From Bacteroidales bacterium (lineage in GTDB: Bacteria > Bacteroidota > Bacteroidia > Bacteroidales > UBA932): a stretch of 44,145 nucleotides of DNA. The notes beneath the pieces were generated by a model. That model was not told where the DNA came from. It did no database searches and saw nothing but the letters and a program-made list of their open reading frames with translations. The DNA lies in the NCBI GenBank assembly GCA_028686425.1, contig JAQUBZ010000019.1, positions 1-44,145 of the forward strand, read 5' to 3'. Positions 16,125-24,608 of this stretch are shown one piece after another; position 1 is the first letter of the stretch, and each line of letters starts with the position of its first letter. The position numbers and the translations under genes were made by a program.

Positions 16125-16802
16125 ATGATTATATCTGCCTGGATTTCTATCGCAGCGCTCATCTGGTGCATTGCATTCTTGGTCTCGTATCTGATAGGCC
16201 TTATCAGAAAAGGGGCTCCGAAGGATTTATCCGAACGATCCGGTAATACTGTAAAGGGTATTATCTATTCAAATACAGGTGCCATGCTGCCTGCCGCCAA
16301 AGAGTCGGCATACATGCACCTTCCCACCTATACCGCAGGGATGATATTCCATATCGGAAACTTCCTCTCCTTGTTGATGTTTGTATGGATAATTGTCTGC
16401 TGTTGTTGTAACATCTCGACACCTGCCGTTTTAGCATTGATTTTAGCCGCATTACTGACTGTCAGTTCATTATGCGGCATTTTTATTTTAATAAAGAGAT
16501 TTGTCAACGTCAATCTGCGCTCGATATCGTGTTTTGACGACTTCTTCTCAAATATTATATGCACTCTGTTCCAGATTGCCGGTATATGTATAATGCTTTC
16601 TTTTTCAAATATATGCACATATACTGATGCTTGTTCCGCCGACCGCTTATGTCTGATGAACTTCTATTTCATTGTGGCAGCCATTCTTTTCATCTGGATG
16701 CCGCTTGGCAAGATTAAGCATCTGATTTATTATTTTGCAGCACGTTATCACTTGGGATTTTTCTACGGATGGCGCAACACATGGCCTCCCAAACATATTT
16801 AA
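16125..16802 (+). CDS. DsrM/NarI-like membrane cytochrome b subunit
   Basis: A 225-residue integral membrane protein with about five hydrophobic segments (near residues 4-27, 70-95, 100-124, 142-162 and 178-200). Two pairs of His suit two b hemes as in the NarI/DsrM group: His65 and His76 at the second helix (HLPTYTAGMIFHIGNF) and His199 and His209 at the fifth (WMPLGKIKHLIYYF). The tail FFYGWRNTWPPKHI is on the presumed cytoplasmic side, as in DsrM. Such subunits pass electrons between menaquinol and a soluble FeS partner. That partner is encoded 12 bases downstream. Overall similarity to DsrM is weak by eye and rests on topology, His placement and neighbours. A run of four Cys (residues 92-95) in or next to a membrane helix is unusual. 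Confidence 0.65.
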   Translation: MIISAWISIAALIWCIAFLVSYLIGLIRKGAPKDLSERSGNTVKGIIYSNTGAMLPAAKESAYMHLPTYTAGMIFHIGNFLSLLMFVWIIVCCCCNISTPAVLALILAALLTVSSLCGIFILIKRFVNVNLRSISCFDDFFSNIICTLFQIAGICIMLSFSNICTYTDACSADRLCLMNFYFIVAAILFIWMPLGKIKHLIYYFAARYHLGFFYGWRNTWPPKHI

Positions 16803-16814
16803 GCACATTGTCTT

Positions 16815-18203
16815 ATGGATACAATAACTAAAGAACAACGAAAAGCGGCTCTCGATTTGATGAAAGCCAATCTTGCATCTGACAGCAAGTTTCAGACACA
16901 CCTTAACGCCTGTGTCCGTTGCGGGCTATGTGCTACTTCGTGTATGTACTATATCGCATTCAAGGATCCGAAATATATACCGGGGCGTAAAGTTAACCTC
17001 GTAAGTTCTATTTACAGAAGGTATTTTACCCCTGAAGGAAAATATTTTCCGTCTCTGTTCAATGCCCGCAATCTCGATGCCGAGATGGCAGAAGAGATGG
17101 TTGACTGCCTGTTCGGCGGATGTACCATGTGCGGAAGATGTGTCAAACACTGCTCCATAGGTGTCGATGTCTCCTATATTGTCAAAAAGGGGCGTGAAAT
17201 GCTTGCAGTGATGGGGCTTGTCCCCAAGACACTTCAGGCAACTGTGGATGCCGCAATCAATACAGGCAACAACATGGCCATCCCTACCGAAGAGTTTGTC
17301 GATACCATCAAATGGATGGAAGAGGAGCTTCAGGACGAGATGGGAGACCCAAAAGCCAATATTCCTCTTGATGAGACAAATAGACACATAATATATACTC
17401 TCAATCCGCGTGAACCGAAGTTTTTCCCGCTCTCCATTTCTGCCATGGCCAAAGTATTTTACGCCGCAGGCGAGAGCTGGACACTCTCTTCCAAATATTA
17501 TGACGTGACAAATTACGGATTTTTCAACGGAAATAATGAGGAAGCTGCCAAGATTGCAGGTTACCTGTATGACGAGACTCACCGCCTGAAAGCCGATAAA
17601 CTTGTGCTCGGAGAGTGCGGACACGGTTCAAGAGCTTCGCGATGGGAAGGTCCCAACCTCCTGAAAAAGGCATACGATTTCGAGATGACTACCGCCCTTG
17701 AACTCATGGCTGAGTACATCCGCACCGGACGTATTAAGGTAGATAAGACTAAAAATCAGACTCTCTGCACATTGCACGACCCTTGCAACCTCGTCCGCAA
17801 CGGAGGTCTCCTCGAGGAGATGAGATTTGTGGTCAAGTCGTGTGTCGCCAATTTTGTCGAAATGACCCCTCACGGAAACGACAACTTCTGCTGCGGAGGT
17901 GGAGGAGGACAGCTTGCCATGAGTGAATATAATGAACGCCGTCTGAAAATCGGAGGCATAAAGGCCGATCAGATTAAGGCCACAGGTGCCAAAATCGTGA
18001 TTACTCCATGTCACAATTGCGTTGACCAGCTGATGCAGATCAATCACACATACAAATTGGGGGTGACCATCAAGACTGTCGCCGAAATAGTGGCAGACGC
18101 CCTTGTCCTCCCCGACCCGGCATCACCACATGACAACCCCGCGGATACCGCCGCCGAAACAGTTGCCGACCCTCTCCACACTGATTCCAATTCATCAAAA
18201 TAA
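16815..18203 (+). CDS. DsrK/HdrD-like FeS protein with CCG domain
   Basis: Cytoplasmic-side iron-sulfur subunit, 462 residues. The N-terminal ferredoxin part has two four-Cys sets: CVRCGLCATSC (Cys33, 36, 39, 43) and CTMCGRCVKHC (Cys103, 106, 109, 113). The C-terminal half has a degenerate first half-motif LGECGHGSRASRW and a complete CCG motif (LHDPCNLVRNGG, then NFCCGGGGGQLAM, then ITPCHNCVDQL) of the kind that binds the special [4Fe-4S] cluster which cleaves disulfides in HdrB/HdrD and, for DsrK, acts on the DsrC trisulfide. It is adjacent to dsrC and a cytochrome b gene, matching a DsrMK-type module. The last 30 residues are a Pro/Ala/Asp-rich low-complexity tail. HdrD, GlpC or TmcB-like roles are alternatives, but the DsrC neighbour favours DsrK. 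Confidence 0.85.
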   Translation: MDTITKEQRKAALDLMKANLASDSKFQTHLNACVRCGLCATSCMYYIAFKDPKYIPGRKVNLVSSIYRRYFTPEGKYFPSLFNARNLDAEMAEEMVDCLFGGCTMCGRCVKHCSIGVDVSYIVKKGREMLAVMGLVPKTLQATVDAAINTGNNMAIPTEEFVDTIKWMEEELQDEMGDPKANIPLDETNRHIIYTLNPREPKFFPLSISAMAKVFYAAGESWTLSSKYYDVTNYGFFNGNNEEAAKIAGYLYDETHRLKADKLVLGECGHGSRASRWEGPNLLKKAYDFEMTTALELMAEYIRTGRIKVDKTKNQTLCTLHDPCNLVRNGGLLEEMRFVVKSCVANFVEMTPHGNDNFCCGGGGGQLAMSEYNERRLKIGGIKADQIKATGAKIVITPCHNCVDQLMQINHTYKLGVTIKTVAEIVADALVLPDPASPHDNPADTAAETVADPLHTDSNSSK

Positions 18204-18222
18204 TAATCCTAAAACTATCAAT

Positions 18223-19386
18223 ATGAGCAAATTAATTTATTTGGACAATTCAGCCACCAGCTTTCCCAAACCCGAATCGGTTTATGACTTCATGAACACA
18301 TTTTATCGCAAACATGGAGTAAATCCGGGACGTTCCGGTTTTGATGCTGCCATTGAAACTGAAGAAGTTGTCAACAATACCCGTAAACTCCTGACCAAGC
18401 TGTTTAACGGCGGAGAAGACTATAACCGTCTGACATTCAGTTATAATGCCACAGACTCTCTCAATCTGATTATCAACGGACTTGTAGAGCCGGGTGCTCA
18501 CGTGATTACCACCATGCTTGAGCATAATTCGGTCTTAAGGCCTCTATATCAGCATAAAGAAGCCGGTACAATAGATGTCACCTACCTTTCTTTCGACAAA
18601 AACGGTTATGTCGATCCGGAAGATGTGCGCAAGGCAATCCGTCCGAACACCAAGTTTGTGGTCATGACCCATTGTTCCAACGTCATCGGGACCGTCCAGC
18701 CGCTTGCTGCCGTAGGTAAAATCTGCAAGGAGAACAATATCATCTTTGTAGTTGACGGAAGTCAGGGAGCAGGTTGCAACACTATGGATATGCAGGCTTT
18801 CAATGTGGATGTTTACTGCTTTACGGGGCACAAATGTCTTATGGGCCCTACCGGCATCGGCGGTTCTTATGTCAGAGAAGGCATCACCATCAATAAGACA
18901 CGCGCAGGCGGAACAGGTGTAAGATCCGCTTATCCCGCTCATCTCGAAGAATATCCGTATCGACTCGAATATGGTACTCTCAACCTTCTCGGTGTCGCAG
19001 GTCTTAATGCCGGCGTAAAATGGCTTAACGAACAGGGAATGGAGAATATCCACGCCCGCGAGATAGCTCTATGGGACAAACTCCGTCTTGCTCTTCAAAA
19101 CATCAAAGGTGTAACCACATATTGTGCCAACTCCACCGACAACCATAATCCGGTATTGAGCTTCAATATCAACGGATTTGAGGCAGGAGACGTTGGGATC
19201 ATGCTTGATGTAGATTACAATATTGCAGTGCGTACAGGTCTGCAGTGCGCCCCTAAAGTTCACGAAGTCATCGGTACATTTGACATGCACGGCACTGTCC
19301 GCATGAGTATCGGCGCTTTCACCACCGAAGAGGATGTTGACACCGCCATCAAGGCGGTTACCGAAATAGCTGCCATCAAAAACTGA
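18223..19386 (+). CDS. Cysteine desulfurase family protein (class V aminotransferase)
   Basis: PLP enzyme of 387 residues that in this family removes sulfur from L-cysteine as an enzyme-bound persulfide, leaving alanine. The start is ATG 18223 (MSKLIYLDNSATSFPKP), not the frame opening at 18103, which runs inside the preceding gene. Visible: LDNSATS near the N-terminus, HNSVLRP, VVDGSQGAG, the PLP lysine in TGHKCLMGPTG (Lys204), and RTGLQCAP with the candidate persulfide Cys342. These fit the EF2568-type cysteine desulfurase group better than IscS. It is 19 bases downstream of the DsrK-like gene and followed by a strong terminator, so it closes the operon and could load sulfur onto DsrC. That coupling is inference. 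Confidence 0.85.
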   Translation: MSKLIYLDNSATSFPKPESVYDFMNTFYRKHGVNPGRSGFDAAIETEEVVNNTRKLLTKLFNGGEDYNRLTFSYNATDSLNLIINGLVEPGAHVITTMLEHNSVLRPLYQHKEAGTIDVTYLSFDKNGYVDPEDVRKAIRPNTKFVVMTHCSNVIGTVQPLAAVGKICKENNIIFVVDGSQGAGCNTMDMQAFNVDVYCFTGHKCLMGPTGIGGSYVREGITINKTRAGGTGVRSAYPAHLEEYPYRLEYGTLNLLGVAGLNAGVKWLNEQGMENIHAREIALWDKLRLALQNIKGVTTYCANSTDNHNPVLSFNINGFEAGDVGIMLDVDYNIAVRTGLQCAPKVHEVIGTFDMHGTVRMSIGAFTTEEDVDTAIKAVTEIAAIKN

Positions 19387-19409
19387 AATAGACTATTTTA
19401 AACTATTTA

Positions 19410-19447
19410 TGTTCCGTTTGAGAATCATCTCGGGCGGAACATTTTTT
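19410..19447 (+). terminator. Rho-independent terminator of the dsrC operon
   Basis: Stem TGTTCCGTTTGAGA (19410-19423) pairs with TCTCGGGCGGAACA (19428-19441), allowing three T-G wobbles, with loop ATCA, followed by six T. It lies 24 bases after the desulfurase stop and separates that operon from pckA. Confidence 0.9.
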
Positions 19448-19536
19448 ATATAAATTGGTATGTTTTTTGCATGGAGTTTACGGCACCACGAGCGCCTGAA
19501 ATGAAATTAACAATTTAAGATTAAATACATACCAAC

Positions 19537-21141
19537 ATGGCAAATATCAATTTAGAAAAGTACGGCATTAAAAATGCCGCAAAAGTGATCTACAATCCGA
19601 GTTATGAGGATTTGTACAAGGCAGAAACAGATCCGTCACTGACCGGTTTTGAAGTGGGTCAAAAGACCGAACTTGATGCAATTAACGTTATGACAGGCAT
19701 TTATACCGGCCGTTCTCCCAAAGATAAATTCTGGGTTAAGGACGATGTCACCAAAGATACCATCTGGTGGACTTCGGACGAATACAAGAATGACAACAAA
19801 CCTGCTTCTCCCGCAACATGGAAAGTGTTGAAGGAGATTGCTTCCAAAGAGCTTTCAAATAAACCTCTCTATGTAGTGGATGCTTTCTGCGGAGCAAACG
19901 AGAACTCTCGTATCAAGATTCGTTTCATCATGGAAGTGGCATGGCAGGCACATTTTGTAAAAAATATGTTTGTCCGTCCTACAGAAGATGAGTTAAAGAA
20001 CTTCGGCGAGCCCGATTTTGTCGTTCTGACAGCCTCAAAGGCAAAAGTTGACAATTATAAGGAGCTTGGACTCAACTCCGAAACAGCCGTTGTATTTAAT
20101 CTTACAGAGAAAATGCAGGTGATTATCAACACATGGTATGGTGGAGAGATGAAGAAAGGTATGTTCTCATACATGAACTATCTGCTTCCACTAAAAGGAA
20201 TTGCCGCAATGCACTGCTCTGCCAATGTGGGCAAGAATGGTGACACCGCTATTTTCTTCGGTCTTTCCGGAACAGGCAAGACCACACTTTCAACCGACCC
20301 TAAACGTCAGCTCATCGGCGATGACGAACACGGCTGGGATGATGACGGAATTTTCAATTTTGAAGGGGGCTGCTACGCCAAAGTAATCAATTTGAGCAAA
20401 GATGCCGAACCTGACATCTACAATGCCATCAGACGTAATGCCCTTCTTGAAAATGTAACTGTTGACAAAGACGGCAAAATAGATTTCAACGACAAGAGCG
20501 TTACAGAAAACACCCGTGTTTCTTACCCTATTTACCACATTGACAACATTGTCAAACCTATCTCCAAGGCAGGTCCTGCAACAAAAGTCATATTTTTGAC
20601 CGCAGATGCATTCGGTGTGCTACCTCCGGTATCCAAACTTACTCCGGAACAGACTCAGTACTATTTCCTGAGCGGATTTACAGCTAAACTTGCAGGTACG
20701 GAACGCGGTATTACCGAACCTACCCCTACATTCTCGGCTTGTTTCGGTGCTGCATTTCTTTCACTTCATCCTACCAAATACGGTGAAGAACTTGTAAAGA
20801 GGATGAAACAGAGCGGTGCAACTGCCTATCTTGTAAACACGGGATGGAACGGCACGGGCAAACGTATCTCAATCAAAGATACACGAGCCATCATAGATGC
20901 TATTCTTGACGGCTCGATGGATAAGGCTCAGACCATCAATATTCCTATCTTCGACCTTGCTGTGCCTGTAGCGCTGCCTAATGTAGATACCAACATTCTT
21001 GATCCTCGCAACACATACTCAACACCTCAGGAATGGGAAGTAAAGGCCAGAGATCTTGCCGGAAGATTTGTAAAGAACTTTACGAAATTTACAGGAAATC
21101 CTGCCGGAGCGGCATTGGTTGTTGCCGGCCCGAAAGCATAA
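19537..21141 (+). CDS. pckA: Phosphoenolpyruvate carboxykinase (ATP)
   Basis: Cytoplasmic enzyme interconverting oxaloacetate and ATP with PEP, CO2 and ADP; in fermenting Bacteroidales it often runs toward oxaloacetate to fix CO2 and make ATP. At 534 aa the length is standard. Motifs: [12 protein letters not shown], the kinase-1a P-loop [11 protein letters not shown], kinase-2 [19 protein letters not shown], and the adenine-binding [15 protein letters not shown]. It lies between two terminators (19410-19447 and 21170-21200) and so is a single-gene unit with a 90-base leader region. I saw no perfect -7 element in that leader; TATGTTTT near 19459 is the nearest. Confidence 0.97.
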   Translation: MANINLEKYGIKNAAKVIYNPSYEDLYKAETDPSLTGFEVGQKTELDAINVMTGIYTGRSPKDKFWVKDDVTKDTIWWTSDEYKNDNKPASPATWKVLKEIASKELSNKPLYVVDAFCGANENSRIKIRFIMEVAWQAHFVKNMFVRPTEDELKNFGEPDFVVLTASKAKVDNYKELGLNSETAVVFNLTEKMQVIINTWYGGEMKKGMFSYMNYLLPLKGIAAMHCSANVGKNGDTAIFFGLSGTGKTTLSTDPKRQLIGDDEHGWDDDGIFNFEGGCYAKVINLSKDAEPDIYNAIRRNALLENVTVDKDGKIDFNDKSVTENTRVSYPIYHIDNIVKPISKAGPATKVIFLTADAFGVLPPVSKLTPEQTQYYFLSGFTAKLAGTERGITEPTPTFSACFGAAFLSLHPTKYGEELVKRMKQSGATAYLVNTGWNGTGKRISIKDTRAIIDAILDGSMDKAQTINIPIFDLAVPVALPNVDTNILDPRNTYSTPQEWEVKARDLAGRFVKNFTKFTGNPAGAALVVAGPKA

Positions 21142-21169
21142 TTTTATGTAAATATTTCAAATAAATATG

Positions 21170-21200
21170 AGAGGATGAAAAATATTCATCCTCTTTTTTT
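21170..21200 (+). terminator. Rho-independent terminator after pckA
   Basis: Perfect 10-bp stem AGAGGATGAA / TTCATCCTCT with a five-base loop and a T run, 28 bases past the pckA stop. Confidence 0.93.
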
Positions 21201-21207
21201 ATATTTG
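21200..21207 (+). promoter_or_regulatory. -7 element (TATATTTG) for the 21235 lipoprotein
   Basis: TATATTTG starts on the last base of the pckA terminator T run and lies 27 bases before the ATG. It may drive both the small lipoprotein and the peptidase gene. The would-be -33 region is inside the terminator stem and has no TTTG. Confidence 0.4.
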
Positions 21208-21234
21208 TGGGCTAAAATTTAAACTTATTGTATA

Positions 21235-21705
21235 ATGATTAAAAAAGCGATTTTTTTATTTACAGTCCTTATTGCCGCTCTCACCACCTCAGGATGCGAA
21301 GATTTGTGGGAGATGCTTACAAGTGAACTCTCTCTTCTATACGGACGTTGGGATGTATCCAAAGTGTATGTGGATGACAGTGAGGAATATTACGAGAATA
21401 CTAAATACACTTACATCTTCGAGAAAGACGGCGATTTTAAGTTTATCAACCGTATGGGACAGAGTACCGATAATCCTGTAAATGACACAATTAAAGGGAA
21501 ATTCACCTACGATAAAAAGAATTTCACTCTTCATACCGAATTTTTGATTCCCGACAAGGAGACCAATCTTCCATCTTCAACCATAGTCCTTTTTCAGATC
21601 AAAGAGATAACATCCAAAAGATTATTATTGGAAGTATCTGAGGATAAGAAGGATATGTTTTCAATTGGCACCACTTGGGATATGAACAGGAATAATGACG
21701 ATTGA
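21235..21705 (+). CDS. Small lipoprotein, lipocalin-like beta-rich domain
   Basis: A 156-residue protein with an N-terminal membrane signal and lipid-attachment site TTSGC (Cys21). The rest is rich in alternating polar and aromatic residues (LLYGRWDVSKVYVDD, YTYIFEKDGDFKFIN, GKFTYDKKNFTLHT), a pattern typical of Bacteroidales lipocalin-like lipoproteins that start with a G-x-W motif. No catalytic motif is visible. It sits 24 bases before the peptidase gene and may be co-transcribed. A second protein of the same general kind is encoded at 23404-23769. Function unknown. Confidence 0.75.
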   Translation: MIKKAIFLFTVLIAALTTSGCEDLWEMLTSELSLLYGRWDVSKVYVDDSEEYYENTKYTYIFEKDGDFKFINRMGQSTDNPVNDTIKGKFTYDKKNFTLHTEFLIPDKETNLPSSTIVLFQIKEITSKRLLLEVSEDKKDMFSIGTTWDMNRNNDD

Positions 21706-21729
21706 TTTAATCATACTAAACCTAATAAT

Positions 21730-23400
21730 ATGAAACGAATTTTTGCATTTTTAACAATTTCATTCATGATGATTGGATGTACGCAACGTAACGAAATGAA
21801 ACTCAATACACTTATCGATAATATCGAACAGATTTCCGCGCCTGTTTCCGCAAAAGCAGAAGCAGCTTATTGGAGAGGCGCCACTACAGGCAACCCTGAA
21901 GATTTTAAATTGAATGCCGAAAGCAATATGGAACTCGCTTCTATTTTTTCCGATAAGAACACATTTGAACAATTGAAAAAATACAAGGATGGCAGAAGTA
22001 TCAAAAATCCGCTTCTCAAACGTCAGTTGACAGTATTATACAATGCCTATCTTGAAGGGCAGGCAGATACTAAGCTACAAAACGAAATTATTATAAAGGG
22101 AAGTACCATCGAACAAAAATACGGGGAATTCAGAGCCGTTTTCAAAGGTAAACCGATAAATGACAACGAAGTTGAAGAAATACTTCACACTTCTACCAAC
22201 AATTCGGATCTTGAAGCTGTATGGAAAGCACACAAAGCCATCGGGCCTTATGTTGCCGAAGATATTCTCGAAATAGTAAGACTTCGCAACAAGCTTGCCC
22301 AATCGCTCGGATTTGACAACTACCATACAATGAAACTTACCCTTGACGAACAGGATCCTGAAGAGATATCACGACTATTTGACGAATTGGACGAAATGAC
22401 TCGGGATGGATTTGCCACCCTCAAAAGCGATATGGACAAATCTTTTTCCAAGAGATATAATGTCCCTGTCGAAAAACTCATGCCGTGGCACTATCAGGGC
22501 CGTTTTTTTCAGGAAGCGCCCAATCTTTATCCTGTTGACCTCGATAAATACTACAAAGGCAAAAATCTCGAAAAGCTGACAACGGATTTCTATGCAAGCA
22601 TAGGTCTTGATGTTACCAAAATCATGGATAACAGTGACTTATATCCGAAAAAAAAGAAAAATCAGCACGCATTCTGCACTGATATAAACAGAAACGGAGA
22701 CATTCGCATTCTTTGCAATATAACAGACAATGAAACATGGATGTCCACCATGCTTCACGAATTCGGGCACGGAGTATATGCTGCAGGCCATGATGCTGCC
22801 GGCAATCCCTATTTTCTTCGCGATGCGGCTCACACATTCACTACAGAAGCCGTTGCAATGATGTTCGAGCGAGTCTCACGTAATCCTGAATGGATGAAGC
22901 AGATGCTTGGCATCAGCGAGGAAGAGGCTTCATCAATAGCCGGAGACTGCAAAAAATCGGCAAGACTTCAGAAACTCGTTTTCAGCCGCTGGACTCAGGT
23001 ACTTTACAGATTTGAAAAGGAGATGTATGCCAATCCAGAACAGGATTTAAACAAACTATGGTGGGATCTGGTAGAAAAATATCAGATGATTAACCGCCCC
23101 GAAGGTCGCAATGAACCGGACTGGGCTTCAAAGATTCACATAGCCTTATATCCATGCTATTATCACAACTACCAACTCGGAGATTTATTTGCTTCGCAAA
23201 TACACCACTACATCGTTACCAACATTACCAAATCGGGCGATACAGACAAAGAGTGCTATATCGGGAAAAAGGAAGTCGGTGAATGGATGCAGGAGTATAT
23301 ATTCAATACCGGCAAATGCTACGAATGGAATGAAATGATAGAGCGTGCAACAGGAGAAAAACTGACTGCCAAATACTATAAAATGCAATATGTCGATTAG
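21730..23400 (+). CDS. Zinc metallopeptidase lipoprotein (M2/ACE-like gluzincin)
   Basis: Peptidyl-dipeptidase-type zinc peptidase of 556 residues, exported and probably lipid-anchored (MMIGC, Cys17). The zinc site is HEFGH (residues 343-347) in MSTMLHEFGHGVYAAG, with Glu373 in FTTEAVAMMFE as the likely third ligand. The helical N-terminal half with LRNKLAQSLGFDNYHTMKL is characteristic of M2 and related all-helical peptidases. Oligopeptide dipeptidase activity in the periplasm would fit an amino-acid-using organism. M3 (oligopeptidase F-like) is the main alternative because HEFGHG is also common there. It ends three bases from the convergent lipoprotein stop at 23404. Confidence 0.82.
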   Translation: MKRIFAFLTISFMMIGCTQRNEMKLNTLIDNIEQISAPVSAKAEAAYWRGATTGNPEDFKLNAESNMELASIFSDKNTFEQLKKYKDGRSIKNPLLKRQLTVLYNAYLEGQADTKLQNEIIIKGSTIEQKYGEFRAVFKGKPINDNEVEEILHTSTNNSDLEAVWKAHKAIGPYVAEDILEIVRLRNKLAQSLGFDNYHTMKLTLDEQDPEEISRLFDELDEMTRDGFATLKSDMDKSFSKRYNVPVEKLMPWHYQGRFFQEAPNLYPVDLDKYYKGKNLEKLTTDFYASIGLDVTKIMDNSDLYPKKKKNQHAFCTDINRNGDIRILCNITDNETWMSTMLHEFGHGVYAAGHDAAGNPYFLRDAAHTFTTEAVAMMFERVSRNPEWMKQMLGISEEEASSIAGDCKKSARLQKLVFSRWTQVLYRFEKEMYANPEQDLNKLWWDLVEKYQMINRPEGRNEPDWASKIHIALYPCYYHNYQLGDLFASQIHHYIVTNITKSGDTDKECYIGKKEVGEWMQEYIFNTGKCYEWNEMIERATGEKLTAKYYKMQYVD

Positions 23401-23403
23401 TCG

Positions 23404-23769
23404 TTATCGCTGACGATATTCGATATAATATTCTTTATAATTGATAATCAAACTGTTGTTTTCAAAAGCATAAACTTCATAAACCAAGTCTTCTTTTCCA
23501 TCTTTAAATGTCAGTGTTTTTTTGGTGTTGTCAAACACATAAGGAACCTGAAATACTATCGATCCCGAATCGTACCATATAGCTGTTCCATCTTCAAGAA
23601 ATATATATTTTTCCTTGGTATAGGTGGAAGGCTCACTTTCCATAGTTTTGTAATAAGCATAGGAAGTCCACGTTCCAACTATAAGCTGAGAATCGACTTT
23701 TAATTTGGAACATCCTGACAATAACCCTATTGTCACAAATAATAAACACACGGTAACTAATTTCTTCAT
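23404..23769 (-). CDS. Small lipoprotein, lipocalin-like
   Basis: A 121-residue protein with signal peptide and lipobox LLSGC (Cys20), then LIVGTWTSYAYYK, followed by short beta-rich stretches (KYIFLEDGTAIWYD, KTLTFKDGKEDLVYEV). The V-G-T-W start and repeated F/L-x-D-G turns resemble lipocalin-like lipoproteins of Bacteroidales. It has its own near-consensus promoter, which overlaps the end of the upstream MBL gene. Function unknown. Confidence 0.72.
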   Translation of the reverse strand: MKKLVTVCLLFVTIGLLSGCSKLKVDSQLIVGTWTSYAYYKTMESEPSTYTKEKYIFLEDGTAIWYDSGSIVFQVPYVFDNTKKTLTFKDGKEDLVYEVYAFENNSLIINYKEYYIEYRQR

Positions 23770-23791
23770 AACTATAAATTTTAATTATCTA

Positions 23792-23821
23792 CAAAATTAA
23801 ACAATTAGTTTTAAATACAAA
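23792..23821 (-). promoter_or_regulatory. Bacteroidota promoter: TTTG-N18-TAATTTTG
   Basis: On the minus strand TTTG (23821-23818) is followed by 18 bases and TAATTTTG (23799-23792), 22 bases before the ATG at 23769. The spacing is one base short of the usual 19-21. Its -33 end lies within the last codons of the MBL gene. Confidence 0.6.
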
Positions 23822-24608
23822 ATTTAGATGAAGGCTGACAGCGCGGCAGACAGTGAAGCATTACGTCGCTTTTGACCTTCAATCCGAGGGTATGCAGAGC
23901 ATCTTCGGCATAACCGTATGCCAAATCGGGAGTATTGTTATTTTGGCTCAAATGACATAAGTATATATTTTTCAATTCCTTATGATACGCTCTCCTGATA
24001 AGTGAGGCCGTCTGCTCGTTAGAGAGATGTCCGTGATCCTGCATTATCCTCATTTTCAATTCTTTGGTATATGTACCTGTAAGCAGCATATCCACATCGT
24101 AATTAGACTCGACTATAAGATTATTGGCAATCTTGGCATATTTGACGGCATCTTCAGTAGGTGCACCGAGATCTGTCAGAAATGTAAATGTCTCTCCAAA
24201 AAAATCGATATAATACCCGACCGTCTCTGTCGCATCGTGAGGCACCACAAACGGGGTGACTTCAATATCCTCCGCAATACTCTGCTCCCTCATTTTCAGC
24301 TCGTTGACACATCCCATCATGCGTCCGCGAGTACAAAAGTGATAATTCAACGCCTTGCTCAGCTTTTCTGTTGTATATACGGGGCGCATATACCGCTCTG
24401 TAAAACTTCCAAGATGCTTGATGTGGTCCACATGGTCATGAGTAATAAGCACCGCATGCACATTATCTATCGACAAGTCATTTTCAGCGAGACGTTTTTT
24501 TATGGTCCTGACTCCGATACCGACATCTATCAGTATTGCAGTCTTCTCATTTCCAATATAATAGCAATTTCCGTTACTACCACTCGATAAACTGATAAAT
24601 GTAATCAT
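23811..24608 (-). CDS. MBL-fold metallo-hydrolase (YycJ/WalJ-like)
   Basis: A 265-residue metallo-beta-lactamase-fold enzyme. It begins MITFISLSSGSNGNCYYIG, the typical start of the YycJ/WalJ group, and has the metal motif LITHDHVDHIKHLG, then FVVPHDATETVGYYI and the C-terminal LCHLSQNNNTPDLAYGYA. YycJ members are reported to be single-strand 5'-3' exonucleases or to link cell-wall signalling and DNA repair; the exact substrate here is unknown. Its ATG shares one base with the mtnA stop (TAATG), making it the last gene of the methylthioadenosine salvage operon. That position may be incidental. Confidence 0.85.
   Translation of the reverse strand: MITFISLSSGSNGNCYYIGNEKTAILIDVGIGVRTIKKRLAENDLSIDNVHAVLITHDHVDHIKHLGSFTERYMRPVYTTEKLSKALNYHFCTRGRMMGCVNELKMREQSIAEDIEVTPFVVPHDATETVGYYIDFFGETFTFLTDLGAPTEDAVKYAKIANNLIVESNYDVDMLLTGTYTKELKMRIMQDHGHLSNEQTASLIRRAYHKELKNIYLCHLSQNNNTPDLAYGYAEDALHTLGLKVKSDVMLHCLPRCQPSSKFCI

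Noticed and set aside
23404-23769. Duplicate of the 21235 lipoprotein
   Set aside because: Both are small lipocalin-like lipoproteins, but beyond the signal and G-x-W start I see no shared sequence long enough to call a duplication.
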